The translations under genes were made by a program, and so were the position numbers. Under the pieces are notes generated by a model. It worked only from the letters and a program-made list of their open reading frames with translations. It was not told the origin of the DNA and did no database searches. From Acetobacteraceae bacterium (lineage in GTDB: Bacteria; Pseudomonadota; Alphaproteobacteria; Acetobacterales; Acetobacteraceae), in contig DNXO01000021.1 in the NCBI GenBank assembly GCA_003506895.1, positions 26,261 through 48,667 on the forward strand: a stretch of 22,407 nucleotides of DNA. Reading direction: 5' to 3'. Positions 1 to 7,165 of this stretch are shown piece by piece. Position 1 is the first letter of the stretch. Every line of letters starts with the position of its first letter.

Positions 1-333
1 GATGCCGCCGACGCCGGTCGCAGCGCCTTGATAGGGCTCGATGAACGAAGGATGGTTGTGGCTTTCCATCTTGAAGATGGCTGCCAGCCCGTCGCCGATA
101 TCGACCACGCCGGCGTTCTCACCCGGCCCATGAATGACCCAAGGGGCTTTGGTGGGGAGCTGTTTCAGCCAGACGCGGCTGGATTTGTAGCTGCAATGCT
201 CCGACCACATGACGCTGAAGACGCCCAGTTCGGTGAAACTTGGGGTGCGGCCCATGATGGCGAGCACGCGGCCGTATTCTTCGGCACTGAGACCGAAGCT
301 GCGGGCGAGGGATTCGTTGACGATTGCGTTCAT
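1..333 (-). CDS. purL: FGAM synthase large subunit PurL, N-terminal part (runs off window start)
   Basis: PurL is the synthetase subunit of phosphoribosylformylglycinamidine synthase. It converts FGAR, ATP and glutamine-derived ammonia to FGAM in purine biosynthesis. The 111 codons present encode MNAIVNESLARSFGLSAEEY, then the conserved WSEHCSYKSSR block (His46 is the family's active-site histidine) and ESHNHPS near residues 90-96, which belongs to the nucleotide-binding region. The reading frame is open to the window edge, so the C-terminus is missing only because of the window. The start is the only ATG near the homology start. It lies 10 bases after the purQ stop, without a clear Shine-Dalgarno sequence, so translation is probably coupled to purQ. 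This is the small, PurS/PurQ-dependent form, not the long fused enterobacterial form. Confidence 0.97.
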   Translation of the reverse strand, partial: MNAIVNESLARSFGLSAEEYGRVLAIMGRTPSFTELGVFSVMWSEHCSYKSSRVWLKQLPTKAPWVIHGPGENAGVVDIGDGLAAIFKMESHNHPSFIEPYQGAATGVGGI

Positions 334-343
334 GATGCGGGGT

Positions 344-1027
344 TTACGCTGCCGCGAGGGCGTCGAACAGCGGCTTGCCGTCCGCACCGCCCATCAGCGG
401 GTCCACCAGGTCTTCCGGGTGCGGCATCAGGCCGAGGACTCGCAGGTTGGGACTAAGAATTCCGGCGATGGAGCGGGCGCTGCCGTTCAGGTTCACTTCG
501 GGGTCAATGTCGCCAGCCTTGGTGGCGTAGCGCAGGGCGACGAGGTTCTCGCCCTCCAGCCGGTCCAGCGTGGCATCATCTGCGAAGTAGTTGCCGTCAC
601 CATGCGCCATCACCGCTCGGAAGGTCTGGCCCTTCCGATACTGGCGGGTGAAGGTGGTGTCGGCGCGCTCGACGCGCAGGTGGCAGTCCATCGACAGGAA
701 GCGCAGCGAGGCGTTGCGGAGCAGCGCGCCGGGCAGGATCCCGGCCTCGGTCAGGATCTGAAAGCCGTTGCAAACGCCCAGGACGTAGCCGCCCTTCGCC
801 GCATGGTCGTGGATCGCGCGCATGATCGGCGACTGGGCTGCCATGGCGCCGCAGCGCAGGTAGTCGCCGAAGCTGAAGCCGCCGGGGACGACGACAAGGT
901 CAACGCCGCCGAGGTCGGTGTCCTTGTGCCAGATCATGCGCGGCTTGGCCCCGAACGAGGCTTCCAGCGCGATCGCCATATCGCGTTCGCGGTTGATGCC
1001 GGGGAAGATGACGATTCCTGCTTTCAT
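344..1027 (-). CDS. purQ: FGAM synthase glutaminase subunit PurQ
   Basis: PurQ is the class I glutamine amidotransferase that supplies ammonia to PurL in the PurLQS complex. The 227-aa product has the normal family length and starts MKAGIVIFPGINRERD. It carries the oxyanion-strand motif PGGFSFGDYLRCGA (residues 48-61), the nucleophile elbow GVCNGFQ with Cys86, and the catalytic His-Glu pair in LMPHPEDLV near the C-terminus. No key residue is missing. It lies 10 bases upstream of purL. Its usual upstream partner purS is not adjacent: about 2.3 kb of opposite-strand accessory DNA lies between them, so purQL must be read through from purCS or have its own promoter. I see no convincing promoter in the roughly 115 bases upstream. 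Confidence 0.97.
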   Translation of the reverse strand: MKAGIVIFPGINRERDMAIALEASFGAKPRMIWHKDTDLGGVDLVVVPGGFSFGDYLRCGAMAAQSPIMRAIHDHAAKGGYVLGVCNGFQILTEAGILPGALLRNASLRFLSMDCHLRVERADTTFTRQYRKGQTFRAVMAHGDGNYFADDATLDRLEGENLVALRYATKAGDIDPEVNLNGSARSIAGILSPNLRVLGLMPHPEDLVDPLMGGADGKPLFDALAAA

Positions 1028-1143
1028 GGGACGCTTCGTGACAGAGTTGGCGGGAACTTTCCAGTGGGCGATGCGAGGGCGGCGGCGTCCGCCTATCGCG
1101 AAGCCGGAAGGTGCTTGGGTTACAACGCGATGAGCAAGGTGAT

Positions 1144-1497
1144 ATGGACAAAGCTATCATGTCGCCAGCGAAAGTACCAGAAGCCTTCTCGCGAGTCGTT
1201 ATCGACGCCCAGCTACGGGACGCGAAGTGGAATCTGACCGACGGGCGCTCGGTGCAATACGAATATGTCCTATCTGACGGAACCAAGGCCGATTACGTCC
1301 TGGGTGACCGTCACGGCCGCGCCTTGTCCGTGGTGGAGGCCAAGCGCCAATCGATCGACGCGCTCGGTGCCGAAAAGCAAGTGCGTGACTACGCCATACG
1401 GACGGCGCGTCGATGGCCATCGCTGCCTGGCTGTTTGATTGACGAGAGATTGGTAATCATTTCCCCCGGAACCAAAATCCAATCAGAGTGCCCATGA
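1144..1497 (+). pseudogene. Truncated type I restriction enzyme R-subunit N-terminal domain (HsdR_N-like)
   Basis: The 117-aa reading frame matches the N-terminal nuclease domain of EcoEI-type HsdR subunits. It shows SRVVIDAQLRDAKW (the usual 'IDxQLxxAGW' opening), then KADYVLGDRHGRALSVVEAK, which gives the PD-(D/E)xK pattern with Asp50, Glu65 and Lys67, and then the EKQVRDYA helix. Similarity stops at about residue 90 (near position 1410). The helicase and C-terminal domains, normally several hundred residues, are absent, and no hsdM or hsdS is present. The frame ends at 1497 in unrelated sequence overlapping a gene on the other strand. ATG 1144 follows an AAGG at 1136-1139. ATG 1159 is an alternative. 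I call it a relic. Residual nuclease folding is possible but unlikely to be functional. Confidence 0.7.
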
Positions 1498-1615
1498 TGC
1501 CAAAGGCCCATTTTTGCACTTCAGGATGCACCGCAGGACTCATGATGGCCCACAGTGCCACGGCCCCGACTGCGAGGGTGACAACGCACTGCATAGCTTG
1601 GTGGATGTCTGGCAT
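1457..1615 (-). CDS. Small two-helix membrane protein, phage-like, function unknown
   Basis: This 52-aa frame begins MPDIHQAMQCVV and contains two hydrophobic segments: about residues 10-25 (CVVTLAVGAVALWAIM) and 36-48 (WAFGIMGTLIGFWF). A short polar linker (SPAVHPEVQK) joins them, and the protein ends in RGK. This hairpin layout, with 'VQKWAFGIMGTLIGFWFR', resembles small membrane proteins encoded by phages and prophages. That is a recognition by pattern, not a database match. A stop codon sits two codons upstream of the ATG, so the start is well bounded, but no strong ribosome site is visible. It overlaps the end of the HsdR fragment on the other strand by about 40 bases. It could be a holin-like or structural accessory protein, and I assign no function. 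Confidence 0.5.
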   Translation of the reverse strand: MPDIHQAMQCVVTLAVGAVALWAIMSPAVHPEVQKWAFGIMGTLIGFWFRGK

Positions 1616-1770
1616 CGGTCAGCTTGGAGACGGGGAAACCGTCGCCCCACAATCGGGGTGGACTGTAGTCACCCGTCTTCCGATGGCGGTGAACCGGAAA
1701 ATCGGTAGAGTCACTGTAGCCCGCCACGATCGCCCCATAGCTGGACGCGGTCGCTGATGCAAGCTGTCAC

Positions 1771-2373
1771 ATGACCCGGCCTCCTCGTTCCCGGCCCGAT
1801 TCAACGAACGACGATGCCGCCCTGTTTGCGGCCCTAACTGCTTTCGTTACGGCTGATAAGGCGCTAAGTGCCCCCGTCCATTGGATCGACACCGATGGCG
1901 ATCTCCGCTTTACGGCCACCCTGGAAATTGGCGGCCTCACCGAGGAAGCGTTGCTTCTGTTTGGACGTGCCACAGCCAGCATTCCAGATGCGGCCGTGAC
2001 GCTGGGCTTGCGCTGGACCGGGGCACCGGGTCGCTACAGCCATTTCGACCGGCTCGATTGGCGGCCGGTCGATGCTCACACCAACAAGGGCATGGGGCCG
2101 GTTGACCTGAGGTTCCGATTGATTGAAGGAACGCACCACCATAGGCTGGCCCAAAACGCCGTGCTGGAACTGGGATTATTGCGGGCAATGGCGGAAAACC
2201 TGCCGATCGCCGAACCAGTGCTGCCGGAGCCGGCCAGTTGGGAAGCATTCCTTGCCATCGCGGCCCAGCGGTGGCGGATACACGACCTCGTTACCACGCC
2301 GTATCCGCCGTGGCAGTATGGACTGCTGCCGCTGACAGGTGGAGAAGCGCGAGGCGCGAAGGACCGAGGGTGA
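1771..2373 (+). CDS. Hypothetical protein, 200 aa, first gene of a two-gene cassette
   Basis: I do not recognise this protein with confidence. It is soluble, with no signal peptide or membrane segment. Residues about 38-120 read as alternating beta strands (VHWIDTDGDLRFTATLEI, VTLGLRWTG, VDLRFRLIEG) with a distinctive HTNKG... and GTHHHRLAQN histidine pattern. A helical C-terminal half follows, ending in PYPPWQYGLLPL. The HTN...HHH arrangement recalls small proteins grouped under DUF6978, but that is a weak inference. Codon use is typical of a high-GC genome, which supports real coding. The start ATG has no obvious Shine-Dalgarno sequence. The stop codon overlaps the GTG start of the next gene, so the pair is probably co-translated. 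It could be half of a toxin-antitoxin or defence pair, but nothing in the sequence proves that. Confidence 0.6.
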   Translation: MTRPPRSRPDSTNDDAALFAALTAFVTADKALSAPVHWIDTDGDLRFTATLEIGGLTEEALLLFGRATASIPDAAVTLGLRWTGAPGRYSHFDRLDWRPVDAHTNKGMGPVDLRFRLIEGTHHHRLAQNAVLELGLLRAMAENLPIAEPVLPEPASWEAFLAIAAQRWRIHDLVTTPYPPWQYGLLPLTGGEARGAKDRG

Positions 2374-3137
2374 ACGACATGGACCAGATCGAGACAAAAG
2401 GGAGCCTCGCGGAGATCGCCGAGCAGGTTGCGCGCGGTCTGTCGAAGGCGTCGATGCTAGCCGGCCGGGCCTTCATTCGGACGGCGGTGCTATTTCCGTC
2501 CGGTTCTACCGTGGTCGCGGTGCTTCATGACGAAGGCGGCGGTCGGTTCCGCGTCTCCGATCTAGGCCAAGGACTCGAGGAGGCCGACATGCTCGGCATC
2601 GCCCCCGCATTCCGAAGTCAAGCGGCGGAGATTGCCGTCCGCTCCGGTATCGTCTTCGACGGTCATGCCTTTGTATTAACCGGCGCCTTCGTCGACCAGT
2701 TGGTGGGGGCGGTCATGGCCGTTGCGAACGCGTCGAGCCGGGCCTTGGAACGCGCCATGCTGGGCACCGAGAACCGCCGGTCGCGCGCGGCCGTGGACAA
2801 GCTGGTCACGCGCCTGACCCATGTTTTCCCGCGCGCGAAGATTGATCGAGAGGTCAAAATCCGCGGCGATTCAACCCATGCTTGGGCCTTCGACGCCGAG
2901 GTCACCACCAATAGCGGCCATGCCGTGTTCGATATCGTCACGCCGTATCCAACCTCCATCGCCTTCGCAGCGACAAAATTCCAGGATCTTGCCCGGTTGG
3001 AGGACGCACCGGCCCGCTTCGCCATTGTGCATCGCAAAGCCAGTTTCGGCGATCTTCTGGCCGTTATCGCGCAGGCCGCGCAGGTGATGGAGGACGACGC
3101 GCCGGATAGCGTGTTCAGGCGGGCGCTGGCAGCCTGA
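2370..3137 (+). CDS. DUF1828-like (DUF1828/DUF1829-type) protein
   Basis: The 255-aa product has two parts. Residues about 35-105 fit the DUF1828 pattern: a hydrophobic strand pair (TAVLFPSGSTVVAVL), RFRVSDLGQGLEEADMLG, then IAVRSGIVFDGHAFVLTG. Residues about 165-245 resemble the accompanying C-terminal domain: HAWAFDAEV, HAVFDIVTPYPTSIAFAATK and FQDLARLEDAPARFAIV. Proteins of this type occur in phages and mobile or defence-associated loci, but no biochemical role is established to my knowledge. I chose GTG 2370 because it overlaps the previous stop (GTGA) and has GAAGGA 6 bases upstream. ATG 2379, three codons later, with GAGG upstream, is equally possible. There is no membrane segment. It is translated with the upstream gene and antisense to the split pur operon. 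Confidence 0.65.
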   Translation: MNDMDQIETKGSLAEIAEQVARGLSKASMLAGRAFIRTAVLFPSGSTVVAVLHDEGGGRFRVSDLGQGLEEADMLGIAPAFRSQAAEIAVRSGIVFDGHAFVLTGAFVDQLVGAVMAVANASSRALERAMLGTENRRSRAAVDKLVTRLTHVFPRAKIDREVKIRGDSTHAWAFDAEVTTNSGHAVFDIVTPYPTSIAFAATKFQDLARLEDAPARFAIVHRKASFGDLLAVIAQAAQVMEDDAPDSVFRRALAA

Positions 3138-3156
3138 CGGATGCAGTGACGGCGCG

Positions 3157-3341
3157 TTACCCAATCACATCGCTGCGCGCATCCAGCCGCACGACCCGAC
3201 GCTGGCCGTCGTGTCGCGTCTGAAGGCTGTTGACGGCTTGATCGTCCTGATTCAGGTCAGCCACAAATCCGCTACCGAACCGAACGTCTTGCCGCCGCCG
3301 GCTTCAAGTTCCCGAATGGCCGCTCGGGTTTCCTCATCCAT
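3157..3341 (-). pseudogene. Frameshifted antitoxin-like remnant overlapping the purS stop
   Basis: An ATG at 3341-3339 overlaps the purS stop (ATGGATGA). It opens a frame reading MDEETRAAIRELEAGGGKTF then GSVADLWLT and stop, 29 residues. If one base is restored at the TTG/TGG junction (about 3263), the text becomes GSVADLMADLNQDDQ and continues open to a TAA at 3159-3157. The 'LDEETRAAIxELEAGGG.xF.SVxxLMADL' style is what I associate with short RelB/DinJ-type antitoxin C-termini. That assignment is from memory of the pattern and is tentative. The DNA-binding N-terminus and any toxin gene are absent. The piece may have been fused next to purS when the accessory insert arrived. Chance resemblance is possible. 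Confidence 0.35.
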
Positions 3342-3576
3342 CCAAGGACACCTTGAAGCTCTCGATCACCGTGTTAGCCAGCAGCTTGCGGGCCATTTCC
3401 TCGGCCGCCGCCTTCGCCTTCGCCGGGTCTGTCTCCGCCAGTTCGATCTCCAGAACCTTCCCGGCGCGCACATCCTCCACGCCGGTGAACCCCAGGGTCC
3501 CCAGCGCGTGGGCGATCGCCTTGCCTTGCGGGTCCAGCACACCGTTCTTCAGCATCACTGTCACGGTCGCCTTCAT
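3334..3576 (-). CDS. purS: FGAM synthase small subunit PurS
   Basis: PurS is the small dimeric subunit that bridges PurL and PurQ and is required for ammonia channelling. The 80-aa product has the normal length and the family text: KATVTVMLKNGVLDPQGKAI at the N-terminus, then ALGTLGFTGVEDVRAGKVLE, and KLLANTVIESFKV at the C-terminus. Its ATG overlaps the purC stop by four bases (ATGA, 3573-3576), so it is translationally coupled to purC. It should be followed directly by purQ. Instead the accessory insert begins right at its stop codon, and an antitoxin-like remnant starts inside its last codons. Confidence 0.97.
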   Translation of the reverse strand: MKATVTVMLKNGVLDPQGKAIAHALGTLGFTGVEDVRAGKVLEIELAETDPAKAKAAAEEMARKLLANTVIESFKVSLDG

Positions 3577-4337
3577 TGCATCAGCTCCGGTCCCTTAAGA
3601 TCCCGCGTCCCGGCTTCCGGCAGAATGCCAAGGCGGCGAGCGACTTCCTGATAACCTTCTTCGACCTTGCCCAGGTCGCGGCGGAAGCGGTCTTTGTCCA
3701 TCTTCTCGTTGGTCTTGCTGTCCCACAAGCGGCAGTTATCCGGGCTGATCTCATCGGCAAGGATGATCCGCATCTCATCGTTTTCCCACAGCCGGCCGAA
3801 TTCCAGCTTGAAATCGACCAGCGTGATGCCGACGCCCAGCAGCAGGCCGGACAGGAAATCGTTGATCCGCAGCGTCAGCGCGACGATGTCGTCCAGGTCG
3901 GCGGTGTTGGCCCAGCCGAAGCAGGTGATGTGCTCTTCCGACACCATCGGGTCGTTCAGGGCATCGTTCTTGTAATAGTACTCGATGATCGAGCGGGGCA
4001 GGCGGGTGCCCTCCACGATGCCGAGCCGGGTGGCGAGGCTGCCGGCGGCCACGTTGCGGACCACGACCTCCAGCGGGATGATCTCCACCTCGCGGATCAG
4101 TTGCTCGCGCATGTTCAGGCGCCGGACGAAGTGCGTGGGCACCCCGATCTCGTGCAGCCGCATCATCAGGTATTCGCTGATGCGGTTGTTCAGCACCCCC
4201 TTGCCGGTGATGATGCCCTTCTTGGCGCCATTGCCGGCGGTGGCGTCGTCCTTGAAATACTGGACAAGCGTACCCGGTTCCGGTCCTTCGAACAGGATTT
4301 TGGCTTTGCCCTCGTAGAGCTGTCGGCGGCGGGCCAT
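3573..4337 (-). CDS. purC: SAICAR synthase PurC
   Basis: PurC (phosphoribosylaminoimidazole-succinocarboxamide synthase) joins aspartate to CAIR using ATP in purine biosynthesis. The 254-aa product starts MARRRQLYEGKAKILFEG, the typical alphaproteobacterial opening with the ATP-binding YEGKAK. It continues with GNGAKKGIITGKGVLNN, PLEVVVRNVAAGS, VDFKLEFG and the signature LADEISPDNCRLWD, and ends at normal length. A Shine-Dalgarno AAGGAA overlaps the stop codon of the upstream NRDE gene, 11 bases away, and the 3' end overlaps purS. It is therefore in the middle of an NRDE-purC-purS unit. Confidence 0.98.
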   Translation of the reverse strand: MARRRQLYEGKAKILFEGPEPGTLVQYFKDDATAGNGAKKGIITGKGVLNNRISEYLMMRLHEIGVPTHFVRRLNMREQLIREVEIIPLEVVVRNVAAGSLATRLGIVEGTRLPRSIIEYYYKNDALNDPMVSEEHITCFGWANTADLDDIVALTLRINDFLSGLLLGVGITLVDFKLEFGRLWENDEMRIILADEISPDNCRLWDSKTNEKMDKDRFRRDLGKVEEGYQEVARRLGILPEAGTRDLKGPELMQ

Positions 4338-4348
4338 CGCTTGGTTCC

Positions 4349-5143
4349 TTAGGTGGTCGTCGCGTCATGGGGACGCGCATGTGTCGGGTCGTATGGAGGC
4401 GCGGGTATAGCAGCGGTATCCCCGTCACAAAAGACCGGCTGGAAATCGGCCTTGTGAGGCGGGCCGGCCGCGAACAACCATATGGGGCGACCGGACGCCG
4501 GAAGCGAGACAAAAGACGCGCAAACCGTGCCGAAACCGCCGCGCGGGACGACGTTGATCTGCTCCGCCGACTCGCCGCGCCGGTCGGCCAGGATCTCGCG
4601 CCACGCCGTCAGGTCATTCGCGGCGGCGGGTGCCGTCTCCTCGAATCGGGCCAAATGGCGGGCGGTGCGCGGGCTGTCCATGTCGTTCGGATCGTGCGCG
4701 GTGATCATGGAAACACCAGCCGGTAGCGGTTCCGCCTGCGGGCGGCCATGGCCCAGGCCGCGAAGGAAGATCGCGCCGGTGCGGTCGGCGATGACCATAT
4801 TGAAGCCGCGCCAGGCATCGGCGTCGAGGCGCATGATCGCCGCCGCCCCCTCGGCCGCTGTCGGGTGATCGAGTGCGATCAGCGGCAGTTCCCCGCGACT
4901 GCGCTTGCCGGCGGCCGGCCCCAGCGTGCCGGGGCGGTTCAGGACGGTCGCGACCACGCCATCACGGTTCATGCCCATCCAGGTTCCCCCGGCGGTGCGG
5001 TCACGCCCGGCGACGGTGGTCGGCCGATCGGGCCAGTAGGCGGCGGGGGGATCCCATGGCCGGTCCAACCGCTCATCGCGGTTGGCGGCGAGAACCAGAT
5101 GGGTGGGGCGGACAAGAACGACGACAGTACACACGGGCGTCAT
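4349..5143 (-). CDS. NRDE-family protein (Ntn-hydrolase-like, T10/DUF833 type)
   Basis: The protein (264 aa from ATG) shows the family hallmarks: an early Cys-Thr-Val strand, LAANRDERLDRPWDPP (NRDE at residues 21-24), TVAGRDRTAGGTWMGMNRDG and VATVLNR. Members are predicted Ntn-hydrolase-fold proteins whose catalytic Cys normally follows the initiator Met directly. Here the ATG gives MTPVCTV, while an in-frame GTG at 5134-5132 would give Met-Cys-Thr-Val. The GTG is therefore a strong alternative start (261 aa) on family grounds, although neither start has a good Shine-Dalgarno sequence. The substrate is unknown. It sits 56 bases after the DUF6311 gene stop and 11 bases before purC, so it is likely co-transcribed with purCS. 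Longer upstream extension of this frame overlaps the DUF6311 gene and is not real. Confidence 0.9.
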   Translation of the reverse strand: MTPVCTVVVLVRPTHLVLAANRDERLDRPWDPPAAYWPDRPTTVAGRDRTAGGTWMGMNRDGVVATVLNRPGTLGPAAGKRSRGELPLIALDHPTAAEGAAAIMRLDADAWRGFNMVIADRTGAIFLRGLGHGRPQAEPLPAGVSMITAHDPNDMDSPRTARHLARFEETAPAAANDLTAWREILADRRGESAEQINVVPRGGFGTVCASFVSLPASGRPIWLFAAGPPHKADFQPVFCDGDTAAIPAPPYDPTHARPHDATTT

Positions 5144-5199
5144 GATGGCCCGCGCGGGACGGAAACACCAGAGCGACGGATGTGAGGGGGATTGCGGCG

Positions 5200-7083
5200 T
5201 TACCTGTGGGGTATCGCGCTGCCGCGGTCTGTTTTGACCAAGGCTGCCAGCATCGGCGCCTCGTCGGGGATGTCGCTGCAGACCACGATGCCGGGGCCTG
5301 CCTGGCAGGTGCCGTTGGCCTTGGCGAACGACTGCATGTCGTTGAACCCGGCGAATTCGTCGAGAAAGACCGACAACTGCCGAGCACCGGGGCGCGGCGT
5401 GGCTTCGGTGCGTTGTTCGGCGGCGCAGTCGGCCTGGAAGCGTGAGGCATAGACGGAATTGATGGGCCGGTCGGCGAGCGCGGCCAGCAGTTGCAGATGG
5501 ATCGCCACCTCGCTGTTCCAACGCAGTGGCTTCAGGCAAAAATACTGTGGCAAGACCCGCACGGAGTCGTGGCGCCGGATCGCGGCTTGCCACGCGGCCA
5601 GGTCGATGTGCGGTGCCTCTTGTGTCCGCGTATGTTCGGCAAAGGCCTGTCGCAGCGGCGTCGCATCGACCCATTGGAGCGACGCGCCGGCAATCAGAAG
5701 CAACACCCCGCGCCGTCCGTAAAGCGGGATCGCCGCGGTGATCGCCAGCGCGGTAAGGGCATACATCACCGGCCAGAAGAACCGTCCGTCGGAGCGAAAG
5801 ACCGAGGCGATCTCGAGAACCCATAAGGGCAGGGGGACATGGAGGATATGTGCCGTCCCGAGGTAGATGTCGTTCGACAAGGCAAACAGTGTGCAGCCAG
5901 CCAACAAAACCAACAGGCAGGGATGGCGGGCCAATCCATTCCGTAGCGTCTGAACCTGCCGCTGCATGGTCGCGATCAGCAGCAGCAGTACGCCGCCGCC
6001 CAGATAGCTGAACCCCTCGTATTGGCGCGTGGTGCCGTCGGCGATCGTATCGTGGAATGGCGGCAGAAGTCCGCTGCGTTGGGGGAAGAACGGCGACAAC
6101 AGGTTCATGGAGAAAAACGGTCCGGAGGCCCCGGTGCCCAGTTCACCGCGCGATTGAAGATAGCCGGACAGGTGGATCAGGCCGCCAAGGATAACGATCA
6201 GGCCGGCCAGGATGCCGGCGGCCTGACGCCAGCGAAGCGAACCGCCGGCGGCTGCTTGTGCGATCGTCGCAAGAACGATCGATACGACCATGGCGAAGAG
6301 GTAGGCGTGGGACCACAATGCCAGGACCGACAGTGCGGTCGCCTGGGCGAACAACCGCCACGGCCGGCCCGAGCGGCGGTTGCGAACGTAGAAAATCAGC
6401 GCGAGCGGAACCTCGAACTGCGCCATCAGGGATGTGTGCCCCCAGCGCGCGAGCAGTTCGGGCATGCAAAGGCCGGCGACCGTCGCCATCGCCGCGGCGG
6501 CCAGGTTGCGCTGACCGAGTGCCGCCACCAGGGCAGTCATGGTCACCGCTGAGGCAGCGAGGCAACCGACGGTCCAGATTCCATACAGGTTGACCGGGAT
6601 GCCCGTGGCCTGAAACAGCAGCCGGCCGGCCAGCGCGACCCACGGGATGCTGTCGGTGAAGATGATGTTCGTGCCCTGGGGTGCGCCCAGTTTGGCGACC
6701 TGAAACAGCGGAACATGCCAGGTGTCGCGCTGGAAGTAGAAATAGCCGCTCAGGGTTTGCGGCATGTCGGCCCAGCCGTAGCCGATGACGCCGTGCGGAT
6801 TCCGCCAGAACGCCGACGTGCCCAAAACGAACCCGGCGTCCAGCAGCCACGCGCACCAGACACAGGCCGCGAGCAGGCTGATGGCCAGCAGCAGCGGCAG
6901 CGGCCGATCCACGGCAAGAGCGTCGCCAGCCGCATCCAGTATGGCCAAGATCTTTCCGGCGCCGGACGAACGCGTGCTGGTCCGGGTCTGGGATTTCATG
7001 CCCATGGCATCAGGATTGGAAGCCGGTAAACCGCGTGTCGTTCTGATTGATGCGCGATTCAGCCAGGCGTTCCGGTTGGGCAT
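5200..7083 (-). CDS. DUF6311-type polytopic membrane protein
   Basis: The 627-aa product is an inner-membrane protein with many hydrophobic segments, the first at residues about 61-88. It has a soluble C-terminal domain of about 140 residues. It carries text I associate with DUF6311 proteins: AFWRNPHGVIGYGWADMPQT, GYFYFQRDTWHVPLF and GTNIIFTDSIPWVALAGRLL. These resemble GT-C-fold membrane glycosyltransferases with acidic and aromatic residues in the first periplasmic loop. A role in transferring sugars to a cell-surface polymer is an inference. The start is uncertain: ATG 7083, or 7005 or 6999 (26 or 28 residues shorter), none with a clear ribosome site. The residues before the first helix are polar and poorly conserved in character. 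It may form an operon with the NRDE gene 56 bases downstream. Confidence 0.85.
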   Translation of the reverse strand: MPNRNAWLNRASIRTTRGLPASNPDAMGMKSQTRTSTRSSGAGKILAILDAAGDALAVDRPLPLLLAISLLAACVWCAWLLDAGFVLGTSAFWRNPHGVIGYGWADMPQTLSGYFYFQRDTWHVPLFQVAKLGAPQGTNIIFTDSIPWVALAGRLLFQATGIPVNLYGIWTVGCLAASAVTMTALVAALGQRNLAAAAMATVAGLCMPELLARWGHTSLMAQFEVPLALIFYVRNRRSGRPWRLFAQATALSVLALWSHAYLFAMVVSIVLATIAQAAAGGSLRWRQAAGILAGLIVILGGLIHLSGYLQSRGELGTGASGPFFSMNLLSPFFPQRSGLLPPFHDTIADGTTRQYEGFSYLGGGVLLLLIATMQRQVQTLRNGLARHPCLLVLLAGCTLFALSNDIYLGTAHILHVPLPLWVLEIASVFRSDGRFFWPVMYALTALAITAAIPLYGRRGVLLLIAGASLQWVDATPLRQAFAEHTRTQEAPHIDLAAWQAAIRRHDSVRVLPQYFCLKPLRWNSEVAIHLQLLAALADRPINSVYASRFQADCAAEQRTEATPRPGARQLSVFLDEFAGFNDMQSFAKANGTCQAGPGIVVCSDIPDEAPMLAALVKTDRGSAIPHR

Positions 7084-7165
7084 TTCCCGCGCGGAACGCC
7101 GCTTCGAACACGCAAACCTGGCCGGCCATTCAGCGCCCCATTTCGACTTGGTTACGTTCCGCTGG

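Larger units (their letters stand above)
1028..3333. other. Accessory insert separating purS from purQ
   Basis: The DNA between the stop of purS and the start of purQ contains no purine gene. It holds a type I restriction gene fragment, a small phage-like membrane protein on the minus strand, two overlapping plus-strand genes, and a frameshifted antitoxin-like remnant. The part around 1430-1760 looks less GC-rich than the flanking genes. I found no integrase, transposase, tRNA or flanking direct repeat, so the mechanism of arrival is unknown. Between 1616 and 1770 I see no gene I can support. The mix of fragments suggests a decayed defence or phage-derived insertion, and this interpretation is inferred. 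Confidence 0.6.

Noticed and set aside
209..1237. 342-codon plus-strand frame opposite purQ
   Set aside because: Antisense to a complete PurQ. No recognisable content.
1521..1727. Minus-strand frame with plausible text (GYSDSTDFPVHRHRKTGDYS) upstream of the small membrane protein
   Set aside because: It might be the C-terminus of a lost phage gene, but it has no good start, overlaps most of the small protein in another frame, and matches nothing I know.
1028..3333. Complete mobile element with attachment sites
   Set aside because: No integrase, transposase or matching direct repeats could be found at the two boundaries, so I describe it only as an accessory insert.
5144..5824. Upstream extension of the NRDE frame suggesting a 491-aa fusion protein
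   Set aside because: The extension lies within the DUF6311 gene in another frame and reads as Arg/Pro-rich shadow. The NRDE homology starts at the Cys near 5131.
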